DNA of 64,000 bases. Origin: an uncultured Tolumonas sp. Lineage in GTDB: Bacteria; Pseudomonadota; Gammaproteobacteria; Enterobacterales; Aeromonadaceae. A program made the translations under genes and the position numbers. The DNA lies in contig NZ_OY782757.1 in assembly GCF_963678185.1 (NCBI RefSeq), forward strand, positions 744,001 through 808,000. The letters are read 5' to 3'. Position 1 is the first letter of the stretch, and every line of letters begins with the position of its first letter. A model generated the notes under the pieces. That model had not been told where the DNA came from. It searched no databases and saw nothing but the letters and a program-made list of their open reading frames with translations. Shown here piece after piece: positions 1-8,743 of the stretch.

Positions 1-256
1 GATCCTGTTTTTATATTACCGCTAAATAGCTAAAGAGTTAACAACCCTTCGTTAAAAAATGTTTATTTTTTATGCTTTGGTGTAAAAAACGCCAAAAAAA
101 AGTTAAGCACAACAACCATTATCAACTTGATTTCAAGTACAGGACGTGGTATCAGATGAAGCTGTTGCTAATTTATTTCATTCTAATATTTATCACCGTC
201 TGATGATACCTCAACTAATTGATGTATCATCAGACTGCCTTCAGTGGAACACTGAT

Positions 257-1032
257 ATGTTTATATATCGCCTTTTGCTTATTTGTTTTTTATTTTATTG
301 TTTTCCTTGCCAAGCACTTATTGCAGGCGAAAACGATAATGATTCACCTGAACGAAGAATAGATAGTAATAGCTGTCATTCGTCATGGGCCGGGGTCGTC
401 AGTATTCAAATAAATGGGGCTGTATATTCAGGAGTTATTATCGGGAAATCATGGATATTGACTGCTGCTCACGTTGTAGAAAGCTCCTTAAAAGCACCTG
501 AGAACGTCCATATTTACATTCCATGTCAAAATATTAAATTACGCGTATCAAAGGTTATTGTTAACCATGAATATCATCGCAACTCAATGCAAGGTATCGC
601 TTTATCTGATGTGGCATTGTTAAGACTAACTAGCCCTTTACCAAACTTCATCACCCAATACACTGTTAATTTTCAACCAATCTCTGAGGGTATAATAGCT
701 TCGTTTATTGGTTATGGTGCATCAGGAAATGCGTGTAATTCACATCTGCAGCTAGCATCTGCCCATATTAAACGCTGGGGGCAAAATGCATTGGATAGAG
801 TGCTAGTGGATTAACTCTTGGAAATCAAGCCGAAACCGTAGCGGCACCAGGCGATTCCGGTAGTCCAACTTTTATAAAAAACTCTAATAATCAATGGGTT
901 GTTACTGGTGTTAATACATTTCGAATGAGTTTCCCAAGTGAAGAACTTAATAGAGCACCAGCCCCTCCATGTTTCGGATCTGGAGGAGAGGCATACTCCT
1001 TGAAAGTGCGGTCAGTTGGCTATTATATTTAG
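257..1032 (+). pseudogene. Trypsin-like serine protease, frameshifted
   Basis: This is a secreted chymotrypsin-fold (S1) protease remnant. The start chosen is the ATG that opens a clear signal peptide (MFIYRLLLICFLFYCFPCQA); a longer frame from 146 has no such signal. Catalytic His is at about residue 72 (LTAAHVV) and catalytic Asp at about 118 (SDVALLRL). The frame then stops at 814. The nucleophile motif GDSGSP lies at 850-867 in another frame, which stays open back to about 799 and ends at TAG 1030-1032. A single indel near 796-812 would restore a complete triad of about 257 residues. Cys residues fit a disulfide-bonded extracellular enzyme. Either the gene is dead or the read has an indel here; several neighbours are broken too, so decay is favoured. 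Confidence 0.75.
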
Positions 1033-1752
1033 TATCTGATTTGCAAGTTAATCAATCAAATTAATTAAGTCTATATGATTGAATCAATTGAATATCTTCA
1101 TGTTTCTGTTACATATTTACTGAATCATAGGTGTAATAGGAATGGTGCAAATAAGTCCCTAATATGAGATCATATAACCATTAGTGATGGCCTCATCATC
1201 CAGACAGTAAGAGAACCACGATTTGCTAAAACCTAGTTGTACTGCTGCCAGTTGCTGATTTTATGTTTCGCTTTATCTATTGGGTTACCCTCAGTCATCG
1301 AAACTAAGAAATCTGATCATGAAAAAAATTCCCGAATTTTAGGCAACAACGCCGTTTCGGACCACCTCCCGACCGATGATGGTGCGATGAAGACCTAACG
1401 TTTTAGCAATATTGAAGCTTACTTTATTAAGAATGAAAACATATATTTATATAATAAATTAATATTTAATGCTTTTTTATTAGTTAGAACTAAGAAAGGC
1501 TACTATCACTGCTCACCGTTTTTAGCTTTTGCTGTGTTGTGCTTTGCTTTATAAACCCACAGTTACAAACGCATAGAATTACTGGCAAAAAAATCCATAA
1601 GTTCACGGTAAAAGGCAACAGATCCTTCTGGGGTAATCCTATTAATCATGTACAGATTATTCCTAGTGATTAACCAGCAATTACTCGAATTCATATGAAT
1701 CCATTTTAATGCTGTTAATATATGTGATAAGGGTCAAATTTAAGGACTGAAG
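1033..1752. other. AT-rich stretch without an intact gene
   Basis: No convincing complete gene is seen here. The only recognisable pieces are an IS30-like helix-turn-helix fragment at 1339-1432 (listed separately) and a short minus-strand open stretch at about 1565-1650, which starts with ATG, encodes about 28 residues (MINRITPEGSVAFYRELMDF and onward) and lacks a good ribosome binding site. The rest reads as decayed intergenic sequence. Confidence 0.4.
1339..1432 (-). pseudogene. IS30-family-like transposase fragment
   Basis: On the minus strand about 30 codons read through an IAKTLGLHRTIIGREVVRNG segment before a TAA at 1339-1341. This resembles the N-terminal helix-turn-helix of IS30-family transposases, where the pattern IAxxLgrxxsTIsREvkRN is typical. 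No DDE catalytic part is present on either side, so only a scrap remains. The assignment rests on one short motif. Confidence 0.35.
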
Positions 1753-2140
1753 ATGCTCCCTACATATGTTTATGAATCATTACCTACGGTATATATTTTT
1801 GTAGGTATTACTCTTATATCACAAAGCACAAATAACATGTTTTTATTTTCAGGAACAATCTTCTATATATGTGGCGCTATCATATGGATTATGCGCTCAA
1901 ATTTCAGAAGAAAAGATCGGTTTATTGCCCCTAAAAAAACATATTACTCCCCGAAATCATTTATGAAACATTACCGTTTGTATACATACTCCTAAGTATT
2001 TCTTTTGTTAATATTTATTTAAATGTAGTTAGTCATTCATATTGGCAGTCTCATTGCTACTTTTTTGGAACGGCTATCGACGAATATTGCAACGTAAAAA
2101 AAATAGATTCCCATCTTATAGTGCAATAAATGGCATTTAA
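1753..2140 (+). pseudogene. Two-repeat small membrane protein, doubly frameshifted
   Basis: An ATG at 1753 follows a good ribosome binding site (AAGGA, 1742-1746). The first unit has YESLPTVYIFVGITLIS, a second hydrophobic stretch and a basic end (IWIMRSNFRRKDR). In a second frame, from about 1953, comes YETLPFVYILLSISFVN, clearly a second copy of the first motif. A third frame, from about 2045, gives AVSLLLFWNGYRRILQRKKN and stops at 2138-2140, matching the second hydrophobic and basic half. The ancestral protein was therefore probably about 128 residues with two tandem two-helix units, now broken by two indels. The intact frame alone would be an 80-residue protein ending at 1995. I do not recognise a functional name. 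Confidence 0.55.
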
Positions 2141-2232
2141 TACCTAGGAATGTTTCTCTTGCTATGCATTGCTCAATTGCAGGTAAATGATCAACATAAA
2201 AATTGAGCTTTGCTGATGAGATTTCATACATA

Positions 2233-2400
2233 TCACATCGGCAACCACATCATGCAACAAGCCAATGCCAATGTGCTGGCATAGTTTCGGGCTAATTTGT
2301 CATATCGTGTTGCGATGGCGAGATCATGTTTCAGTCGCGCAAACGCATTCTCTACTAAATGCCGATATTTATATAAGCACCAATCGATATCGGTATTAAC
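2233..2400 (-). pseudogene. IS5-family transposase C-terminal fragment
   Basis: The minus strand encodes about 55 residues ending in a stop at 2233-2235. They include DIDWCLYKYRHLVENAFARL and YDKLARNYASTLALACCMMW, the hallmark C-terminus of IS5-family (IS427/ISL2-like) DDE transposases, including the YxxR...E signature around YRHLVE. Upstream the frame closes at about 2400 and the catalytic Asp residues are missing. It is an orphan 3' end left by deletion or by later insertions such as the IS3 element next to it. Confidence 0.75.
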
Positions 2401-2532
2401 TAGGGATAGGGTTTATTGCTCCCTATCGTGCACAAGCAAACATCTTAAGTAGATTGCATGATTCGTGGACACTAAAGCCGAATAATGTAGAGATCCAAGT
2501 TGACACAATACATGACATGGGTTCCAGGGTGA

Positions 2533-2558
2533 TGATCTAGCCCAGCAATATTGGACAC
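2533..2558. repeat. IS3 element terminal inverted repeat, orfB side
   Basis: The sequence begins TGATCTAGCCCAGCAATATT and matches the reverse complement of 3754-3779 at 23 of 26 bases. The TG start agrees with the usual IS3-family 5'-TG...CA-3' termini. Confidence 0.85.
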
Positions 2559-2562
2559 ACGG

Positions 2563-3420
2563 TTAAGCTATTTTCTGTTGTTCAAATTCATCTGGGCTTC
2601 TGTAATCCAGATAACTGTGTAAACGCTGTCGATTGTAATCAACTTCTATATATTCGAATACGGTTTCTCTCATCTGACTTCGGGTTTCAAATCTTTCACC
2701 ATGGATTGCCTCTACCTTCCGGCTATGGAAAAAGCTTTCTGAACAGGCATTATCGTAACAACAGCCTTTTGTACTCATGCTGCATAAAAGTTGGTGGTCA
2801 CGTAGCAATGTTTGATAATCGTGAGAACAATATTGGCTTCCTCGATCACTATGCACAACGACCCCTTTGGGGTGTTTACGACGGAATAAAGCCATCTGTA
2901 ATGCGTCACAGACTAAGTTTGCCATCATTCGTTCTGACATCGACCAGCCAATGATTTTACGTGAGTACAAATCAATCACGACTGCCATATAGAGCCAACC
3001 CTCTTCAGTCCATAGGTACGTGATGTCTCCGGCCCATTTTTGATTCGGCTGACTGGCATGGAAGTTCTGTTTCAGCAGATTTTCTGCTACCGGTAAGTTG
3101 TGGTTGCTCTGTGTCGTGGCTTTAAATTTACGTGCAGCTTTCGCCCGTAATCCTAGTCTTTTCAAGCTTGCCGCCACTATAGTGCAGTCCTTGTTTAGAC
3201 AAGCTTCGGACTAATCGAATTGCGCCACACCTGCTTTTTTCTGCCTGAAATACGAGCGCTACGTGTTTATCCAGATTTTGCTGCGCTTGTTGCCGTAGAT
3301 GACGTTTAGCGCTGCCGTTCAGCCAATGATAAAAGCTGCTCCGAGAAACATTCAGAACACGGCACATGGTCGATAAGTAAAATTTGCTTTTATATGAGCC
3401 AGCATAAAGGCGTACTTCAC
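2563..3420 (-). pseudogene. IS3-family transposase orfB (DDE integrase), frameshifted
   Basis: This is the catalytic transposase subunit. The C-terminal part (2563-3177) is a full rve-type integrase core with Asp in AGDITYL, Asp in [10 protein letters not shown] and Glu in NACSESFF. The N-terminal part (from 3367) is in another frame: CRVLNVSRSSFYHWLNG up to GLHYSGGK. The join reads agtggcggcaagcttg; one more copy of the 11-mer gtggcggcaag would restore [15 protein letters not shown] slippage loss of 11 bases fits both the sequence and the frame change. A GTG at 3420 overlapping the orfA stop opens KYAFMLAHIKANFT, which is again out of frame with CRVL, suggesting a second one-base lesion near 3377. 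Confidence 0.85.
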
Positions 3421-3716
3421 TTCAGGTGTTTGGCAAAGTACGCTGCGGCCTTTTTTACGATGGCCAGCTCTTCTGCTTGCTCTGCCAGCAAACGCTTGAG
3501 TCGAGCATTTTCATCTGCCAGGAATTGTTCTCGTTCGCTGGAAGTTTGCTGCTGACGAAATTTATTTTTCCAGTAGTAAAGCTGAGATCCCTGAATACCA
3601 AGCTGAGTTGCGGCTTTGGCAAAACCAATTCGTTCAGCTAATGCGAGCGCATCTTCTTTATAACTTTGCGAATATTGAGTTCGAGGCTTTTTCTGTTCAG
3701 TTGTAGTTTTGGTCAT
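3417..3716 (-). CDS. IS3-family transposase orfA
   Basis: The 99-residue protein has the usual OrfA plan: a helix-turn-helix (AERIGFAKAATQLGIQGSQLYYWKNKF is spread over residues 28-54) followed by a heptad-rich helix (ENARLKRLLAEQAEELAIVKKA) that in this family mediates multimerisation. It starts at an ATG preceded by GAGGTGG. Its TGA overlaps a GTG for orfB (GTGA), so expression of OrfAB would need coupling or frameshifting. It looks intact, but its partner is broken. Confidence 0.9.
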   Translation of the reverse strand: MTKTTTEQKKPRTQYSQSYKEDALALAERIGFAKAATQLGIQGSQLYYWKNKFRQQQTSSEREQFLADENARLKRLLAEQAEELAIVKKAAAYFAKHLK

Positions 3717-3753
3717 GATCCACCTCTATGAGTTATGTTACTCGTTTAATGAG

Positions 3754-3779
3754 GTGTCCAATAATGCTGGGTCAGATCA
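3754..3779. repeat. IS3 element terminal inverted repeat, orfA side
   Basis: The sequence runs from GTGTCCAATAATGCTGGG to AGATCA and pairs with 2533-2558 with three mismatches. It lies upstream of orfA and directly abuts the truncated hydrolase frame. Confidence 0.85.
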
Positions 3780-4002
3780 CTTTTATCCGTTCAATGACAT
3801 CGAGACAATTTCTCCGCGCCCGATGTTGTTTATTGCTGGTGAAGACGCGCACTCCCGCGAATTTAGTAATAATGCTTATAAATTAGCGGGTGAACCTAAA
3901 GAGCTGTATCTGGTGCCGAACACTGGTCATGTCGATTTATATGATCGTGTTGATTTGATCCCGTTTGCCAAATTGACTGATTTTTTTACCAAAAACTTAT
4001 AA
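3780..4002 (+). pseudogene. Alpha/beta hydrolase C-terminal fragment
   Basis: About 73 codons after the IS end encode the last third of a DUF1100/dienelactone-hydrolase-like protein: ISPRPMLFIAGEDAHSREFS, then a GHVDLYDR segment. In this fold GxDAHS is the acidic-residue region and the His of GHVDLYD is the catalytic His. The nucleophile Ser half is absent, and I could not find it left of the IS. The frame continues upstream into IS DNA and is not a genuine start. A hairpin after it (4039-4068) was probably the terminator of the original gene. Confidence 0.8.
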
Positions 4003-4038
4003 CTCCCCTAACAGATCCATTTCATCTGATTAATACAA

Positions 4039-4068
4039 AACAGTCGGGGATCATCTCCCGGCTGTTTC
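4039..4068 (+). terminator. Probable terminator of the broken hydrolase gene
   Basis: AACAGTCGGG and CCCGGCTGTT form a stem around GATCATCT with one G-U type position. The following T-run is short and interrupted (TTTCACTTTT), so efficiency is uncertain. Confidence 0.5.
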
Positions 4069-4098
4069 ACTTTTCAGCGACAACACTGGACAATCAAA

Positions 4099-4974
4099 AT
4101 GACCCATTACATGTCTGAAAAACAAACCATTCGTGATTGCTTTTTTGAGGGTGAGAGATCTCTATACGCGAAGAACCATATACATTTAGAAAATGTGCAA
4201 TTTCGTCCGGGAGAATCGCCACTGAAACATGCACATCAGATCTCGACGGCACAATGCGAATTCATGGGGAAATACCCATTATGGCACAGTAACGAAATCA
4301 CGATCGAACAATGCCATTTTACCGAAGTCGCTCGCGCTGCTATTTGGTACACACAAAATATCTGCATGCGAAATAGCATTGTCAATGCCCCAAAAATGTT
4401 CCGGCAGTCATCTAATCTCACTATTGAAAACTCCCGATTTTTAAATGCTGGTGAAACATTATGGAACTGCCGGAGCATCCGCATGAAAGATGTCGAATTC
4501 AGCAATGCTGATTACATTTTGATGAACAGTGAAAACATTGAAATCGAAAATATGAAATTGCAGGGCAATTATTCGTTTCAGGATGCGAAAAATATTGTCA
4601 TCCGGAATTCCATTCTTGATTCAAAAGATGCTTTCTGGGGTGCAGAGAATATAACCGTCTACGATAGTATTTTAGATGGAGAATACCTTGGCTGGCATTC
4701 GAAAAACCTGCGATTAATAAACTGTACCATTCGAGGTGAACAGCCGCTGTGTTATGCCACAGATCTAGTAATGGAAAACTGCAAGATGGAAAACACAAAT
4801 TTCTGTTTTGAATATTCTACCGTACAGGCGGATATTTGCTCCGGGATCGTCAGTGTGCGTAATCCGAAAGGCGGGTACATTCGTGCGCCACACATTGATG
4901 AAATCATTATTGATGAACACTGTCTTAATCCTGGCGCTTGCAAAATTCAGCTCGTGAATTCAAAGGTGGCCTGA
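4099..4974 (+). CDS. DUF3737 family beta-helix protein
   Basis: The 291-residue protein is built of short repeats of the kind seen in right-handed beta-helices (IxIxNSxF... / IxxENxxL...). It opens with [16 protein letters not shown], the typical start of the DUF3737 family. No signal peptide or membrane segment is seen, so it is probably cytosolic. Function is unknown. An alternative ATG at 4111 (MSEKQT) is equally possible; neither has a strong ribosome binding site. The stop is 2 bp before the ATG of the C-S lyase pseudogene, so the two were one transcription unit. This is the only clearly intact host-type gene in the decayed first 6 kb. Confidence 0.8.
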   Translation: MTHYMSEKQTIRDCFFEGERSLYAKNHIHLENVQFRPGESPLKHAHQISTAQCEFMGKYPLWHSNEITIEQCHFTEVARAAIWYTQNICMRNSIVNAPKMFRQSSNLTIENSRFLNAGETLWNCRSIRMKDVEFSNADYILMNSENIEIENMKLQGNYSFQDAKNIVIRNSILDSKDAFWGAENITVYDSILDGEYLGWHSKNLRLINCTIRGEQPLCYATDLVMENCKMENTNFCFEYSTVQADICSGIVSVRNPKGGYIRAPHIDEIIIDEHCLNPGACKIQLVNSKVA

Positions 4975-4976
4975 TC

Positions 4977-6154
4977 ATGAACTTTGATTTTGACAGTATC
5001 ACGCCTCGGCAAAATAGCGGATCTTATAAATGGGATATCTCTGATGACCCCGAATTGTTACCCATGTGGGTTGCCGACATGGATTTCAAAACAGCACCTG
5101 CCATTATCGAAGCACTAGAGCAACGTGTACGCCATGGAATTTTTGGATACACCAAAGTGCCAGAAACCTATTTTTCGGCGATACAACGTTGGTTTACAAC
5201 ACGTCACCAGTTTGAAATAGCGCGAGAGTGGATACTCTATACGTCAGGTGTAGTCCCAGCCCTTTCTGCCATATTACGCGCGGTCACTAACCCCGGAGAC
5301 AAAGTGCTGGTTCAGACACCAGTCTATAACTGTTTTTTTTCGTCTATTCGCAATATGGAGTGCGAGATCCTCGAAAATCCGCTTATACAAATTGATGGAC
5401 AATTCGAGATGGATTTTGCTGATTTAGAGCAAAAAGCATCATTACCGAGTGTGAAGACGTTACTTTTATGCAATCCGCATAACCCGGTTGGTCGGGCCTG
5501 GACGGCAACAGAACTGCGTCGCCTCGGCGAAATTTGCCAACGCAATAAAGTGTTGGTGATCAGTGATGAAATTCATTGTGGTCTGGTGTTTCCCCATCAG
5601 GGGCATCAACCCTATGCCACACTGGGCGCTGATTTTCTGGCGCAATCCATTACGTGCCTATCACCCAGCAAAACATTCAACATAGCCGGATTACAGATCG
5701 CCAATATTGTGGTCGCAGATCCAGCTTTACGCAGTAGCGTCGATAAAACCCTCAATATTCATGAGGTATGCGATGTAAACCCTTTGAGTGTCACAGCAAC
5801 CATTGCCGCTTATACAAAAGGTGCAGAATGGTTAGACGCACTGCGGCATTATCTCTATGAAAACTATCGCTGGTCGCCAATTTTCTCAACAGAGAATTGC
5901 CTGCACTCAGGTTGACAAAGCAAGAAGCAACCTACCTAGCTTGGATCGATTGTCGGACTATAAACATCAATTCATCGTTGATTACTCAACATTTGTCTAA
6001 AAAGGTAAATCTCTTAGTAAATGATGGCGTTCTTTACGGTGAAGCAGGAGAAGGATTCATTCGATTAAATATAGCTTGCCCTCGAACGGTTTTATTCGAA
6101 GGACTAACTCGCCTGAAGTTAGGATTAGAAAGAATTGATGAAATAGCCAATTAG
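4977..6154 (+). pseudogene. MalY/PatB-type cystathionine beta-lyase, frameshifted
   Basis: This is a fold-type I PLP enzyme of the MalY/PatB group, which cleaves the C-S bond of cystathionine or cysteine. Visible marks are [16 protein letters not shown] at the N-terminus, [19 protein letters not shown] (PLP-ring Asp) and [11 protein letters not shown] with the Schiff-base Lys. The frame breaks near 5866-5872 (cgctggtcgcc). Adding one G there restores VANFLNREL running into the second frame, EATYLAWIDCR, GEGFIRLNIACPR, and a stop at 6152-6154, giving a normal length of about 392. A one-base deletion in a GG run explains everything. The start at 4977 matches the family ([11 protein letters not shown]). 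Confidence 0.85.
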
Positions 6155-6722
6155 CACCATGGACATTACAAAGAGTCCATTAGGACGCACCAATTCATGG
6201 TTTATCAAGCAGTTACTATTTCCAACACATTTCGAACATGACCACTTATTTTAGTGGACATAGCCATGTGTGGAACAGCAACCAATTAGACCAATAACAT
6301 TCATTTGAATCTTATTAGTCTAATTTCAGGCAACTTCCCTTTGAGTGTCCAAACTGCGCCAAAACCTTCATGACTCGAGCATTTGTCTGTGCACAAACGT
6401 GCTGGTGTCAGCCTACAACCATTGTAATTCACCAGAAAATATTGCCGAAGAAACATGGATTATTTGGTTATCCTGATTTTTGATTATTCTTCCAATCGGC
6501 ATCATCACTTTTAATGATGATCGCAAGGCGTTGTAGAACTACCTAAATTCCACGTTTTTCAATTTCAAAACTTACCTTCACTTGCAACAACCTCAGAACC
6601 ATTTAGTTTTTCTTGACTTAAAAATCACATTCACTGATATTCACTTAAGTGATAATGATCTTTAAATTCCACTAATGGTCCGCACTATCTGTGCGGTTAT
6701 CTGCAATGAGAGTGAGGTAAAA
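6155..6722. other. Gap with a possible Cys-rich gene remnant and a promoter
   Basis: No complete gene is seen in these 568 bases. Codons 6319-6483 are open and encode FECPNCAKTFMTRAFVCAQT followed by CWCQP, a pattern of paired Cys recalling the small cysteine-rich CWC family. There is no start codon before the first Cys pair, so it is at best a remnant. A hairpin CCACTtattttAGTGG sits at 6242-6257. The end of the gap holds the promoter of the next operon (6613-6641). Confidence 0.35.
6613..6652 (+). promoter_or_regulatory. Promoter and likely DeoR operator for the epimerase-lactonase operon
   Basis: TTGACT (6613-6618), a 17-bp spacer and GATATT (6636-6641) form a good sigma-70 pair. From the -10 the sequence GATATTCACTTA is identical to that at the -10 of the dehydrogenase promoter (9759-9770). 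Here it continues into the perfect palindrome CACTTAAGTG (6643-6652). A near copy, GATATCACTTA, lies at 9646-9656 in front of the DeoR gene. The shared motif is read as the repressor site; this is an inference. Confidence 0.55.
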
Positions 6723-7712
6723 ATGAATATCTTACTGATTGGCGGCCTCGGCAATATCGGTGCACCTATCACCCGGCAACTGGCTAAACAAGGTCATACG
6801 GTATACGTTCTTGGTAGAAAAAAGTCCGTCACAACTCCAGCAGAGGTAATCTATATCTCAGGTAACGCGGAAGATCTCGATTTATTAACATCGTTACGAG
6901 AACTGTACCAGTTTGATGTCGTGGTAAATTTTGCCATTCAGTCAACCTTACAAGCAGAAGTAAACATCAAAGCCTTCGTAAAGCATATAAAACAGTTTAT
7001 TTTTATTAGTACGGTCACTGTGTTGGATCGGGAAAAAAACGTTGTCCTCACAGAAAATTCCGAATGTGGAAATCCGTTCAGTCTCTATGCACAAACAAAA
7101 TTACGATGCGAACAGCTGTTTCTGAATGCTTATTACCAACAACAATTTCCTGTCACCATTATTCGTCCATCCCAAACTTACAGTCATGAAAAATTCCCAC
7201 TGAGTGTCAAAGGAAAAAGTTACTGGTCAGTCATTGATCGGATACTGCACGATAAACCAGTGATCATTCATGGAGATGGCACATCCACGTGGGTGTCGAT
7301 GCATAGTGACGATTTTTGTCGAGGATTTATCCCGTTCATCAATCAACCTCAAACAATCGGAGAGATTTATCATCTCACTGGTGATGAAATACTTACCTGG
7401 AACATGATCTATCATGAGTTAGCCAGACAGCTGAATAAACCGCTAAAAATCGTCCACATACCGACTGACTTACTTGCACAAAGCACTCAATACGATTTCA
7501 AAACATCGATCAAAGGCGACAAGCAATACTCAGTCATATTTGATAATCACAAACATAAACAGATATGTCCGGATTTTCAGTGTCAGATCACCATGCAAGA
7601 TGGCATTCGTCAGTTTCTTGAATACATGGAAGCACATCCTGAATTGAAAGTATCTGACCTGGAATGTGACCAATGGTGTGATCAGGTTATTGAACGAGGA
7701 GTGATCCAGTGA
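6723..7712 (+). CDS. NAD-dependent epimerase/dehydratase (extended SDR)
   Basis: The 329-residue protein has an N-terminal Rossmann motif, LLIGGLGNIGAPITRQLAKQ (GxxGxxG), and the SDR active site YxxxK in SLYAQTKLRCEQ with an upstream ISTVTV strand. Extended SDRs of this type epimerise, dehydrate or oxidise sugars, often as nucleotide derivatives. The substrate cannot be told from sequence. The start is the ATG at 6723 after GAGGT; the upstream in-frame extension to 6675 has no ribosome binding site. It overlaps the next gene by 4 bases (GTGA), so the two are co-translated. The shared promoter motif links it to the DeoR repressor and the Gfo/Idh/MocA dehydrogenase nearby. Confidence 0.8.
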   Translation: MNILLIGGLGNIGAPITRQLAKQGHTVYVLGRKKSVTTPAEVIYISGNAEDLDLLTSLRELYQFDVVVNFAIQSTLQAEVNIKAFVKHIKQFIFISTVTVLDREKNVVLTENSECGNPFSLYAQTKLRCEQLFLNAYYQQQFPVTIIRPSQTYSHEKFPLSVKGKSYWSVIDRILHDKPVIIHGDGTSTWVSMHSDDFCRGFIPFINQPQTIGEIYHLTGDEILTWNMIYHELARQLNKPLKIVHIPTDLLAQSTQYDFKTSIKGDKQYSVIFDNHKHKQICPDFQCQITMQDGIRQFLEYMEAHPELKVSDLECDQWCDQVIERGVIQ

Positions 7713-8722
7713 ATTTGACGACTTTTTTAATTGGATATGGCGATGCTCATGGAAATGGGCGGGGCATTTACGCAATTAAGATCAATCACCATCATATGCA
7801 GACCAGACTAGCATATGCTTGCCCGATGAAACCCGGCGCCATTATCACCGTCAATAACCGGCTTTATATGTCTTATCAGGATGAGAATAAAGCATCTGGT
7901 CTGTTATGCTGTTCTCTCGATACAAACTCAAACCTGACTTTATTGCACCAGCAACCGCTTCCCTTTTTTATCACTTCATGGTCGCAGACAAATGTTCCTG
8001 AGCAACTTCTTGGCTCATCATTTTATGATGGTGTGGACGTAATGTTTCAGCTCGATCAAGAAGTCCAGATCAAAAATGTTGTTCCGCATGTTTACCGACC
8101 GAGAAGTGCGGATATTCGGCAAACAACAACCCACCCTCATCATATTTGTACCTTCAATGATGGACAGAATGCTTATTCCGTTGATATGGGCATTGATTTC
8201 GTCAGCTTTTACTCAATCACCAACCATGAACTTAACTTGCTCAAAAATATTTATATAGACTGCCCATTCGGCTCAGGGCCACGGATCATGCGGGTCAGTT
8301 CAGACGGACGGTTTGCCTATTTATTACATGAAATTGCCAATGAAATAGCTGTCTACGATCTCTCTGATTTTCAATGCAAAGAGATCCAGCGGTTATCTAC
8401 GGTGAATAATCCTACAACGGCAACAAATAGTGCCGCAGGTTGTGTATTAACCGCCGACGGCAAGCATTTACTGGTCACTAACCGAGGCGAAAATACGTTG
8501 GTTCTATTCAGCATTCACCCAATTACGGGGCTTTTGATATGCACTGACCGCCAAGCAACCCGTTTATCGCCAAGAGACCTGTATATCCAAAATAATATGG
8601 TTATTGTTGCCGCACAGGCTGAAAATTATTTGCAGTTATTTGAAATTGATGAGAACCATCATCAGCTCACATTAGTCAATGAAGTCGCCAATATTGCATC
8701 ACCGGTTAGTTTTCTTCAATAA
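7709..8722 (+). CDS. Lactonase-like beta-propeller protein
   Basis: The 337-residue protein starts at GTG, overlapping the stop of the epimerase gene. It has the look of the seven-bladed lactonase (6-phosphogluconolactonase/YbhE-like) family: THPHHICTFNDG, GPRIMRVSSDGRFAYLLHE, LTADGKHLLVTNRGENTLVL and a final SPRDLYI-type blade. There is no signal peptide. In a sugar-oxidation route such a protein would open the lactone formed by the dehydrogenase encoded at 9805-10794, which makes the grouping sensible. It is rather divergent, so a non-enzymatic propeller is possible. It is convergent with the DeoR gene, 21 bases apart. Confidence 0.7.
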   Translation: MNLTTFLIGYGDAHGNGRGIYAIKINHHHMQTRLAYACPMKPGAIITVNNRLYMSYQDENKASGLLCCSLDTNSNLTLLHQQPLPFFITSWSQTNVPEQLLGSSFYDGVDVMFQLDQEVQIKNVVPHVYRPRSADIRQTTTHPHHICTFNDGQNAYSVDMGIDFVSFYSITNHELNLLKNIYIDCPFGSGPRIMRVSSDGRFAYLLHEIANEIAVYDLSDFQCKEIQRLSTVNNPTTATNSAAGCVLTADGKHLLVTNRGENTLVLFSIHPITGLLICTDRQATRLSPRDLYIQNNMVIVAAQAENYLQLFEIDENHHQLTLVNEVANIASPVSFLQ

Positions 8723-8743
8723 AACGCAACAAGCCGGCAGATA

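Larger units (their letters stand above)
2533..3779 (-). mobile_element. IS3-family insertion sequence, defective
   Basis: The element is 1247 bp with 26-bp terminal inverted repeats at 2533-2558 and 3754-3779, matching at 23 of 26 positions and starting TGATCT. It carries orfA (helix-turn-helix with leucine-zipper-like tail) and orfB (DDE integrase), both on the minus strand. This layout is that of the IS3 family. OrfB is out of frame, so the copy cannot make its own full transposase. No direct target duplication is visible: the bases outside the two ends differ, and an alpha/beta-hydrolase fragment begins exactly at the right end. This points to a deletion or rearrangement at insertion. Confidence 0.9.

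Noticed and set aside
80-135. Hairpin TTTGGTGT/ACGCCAAA near the window start
   Set aside because: One pair is a wobble and no T-run follows in either direction, so a terminator call is not supported.
2037-2231. Minus-strand 64-codon frame
   Set aside because: It is antisense to the second half of the two-repeat pseudogene and shows no recognisable features.
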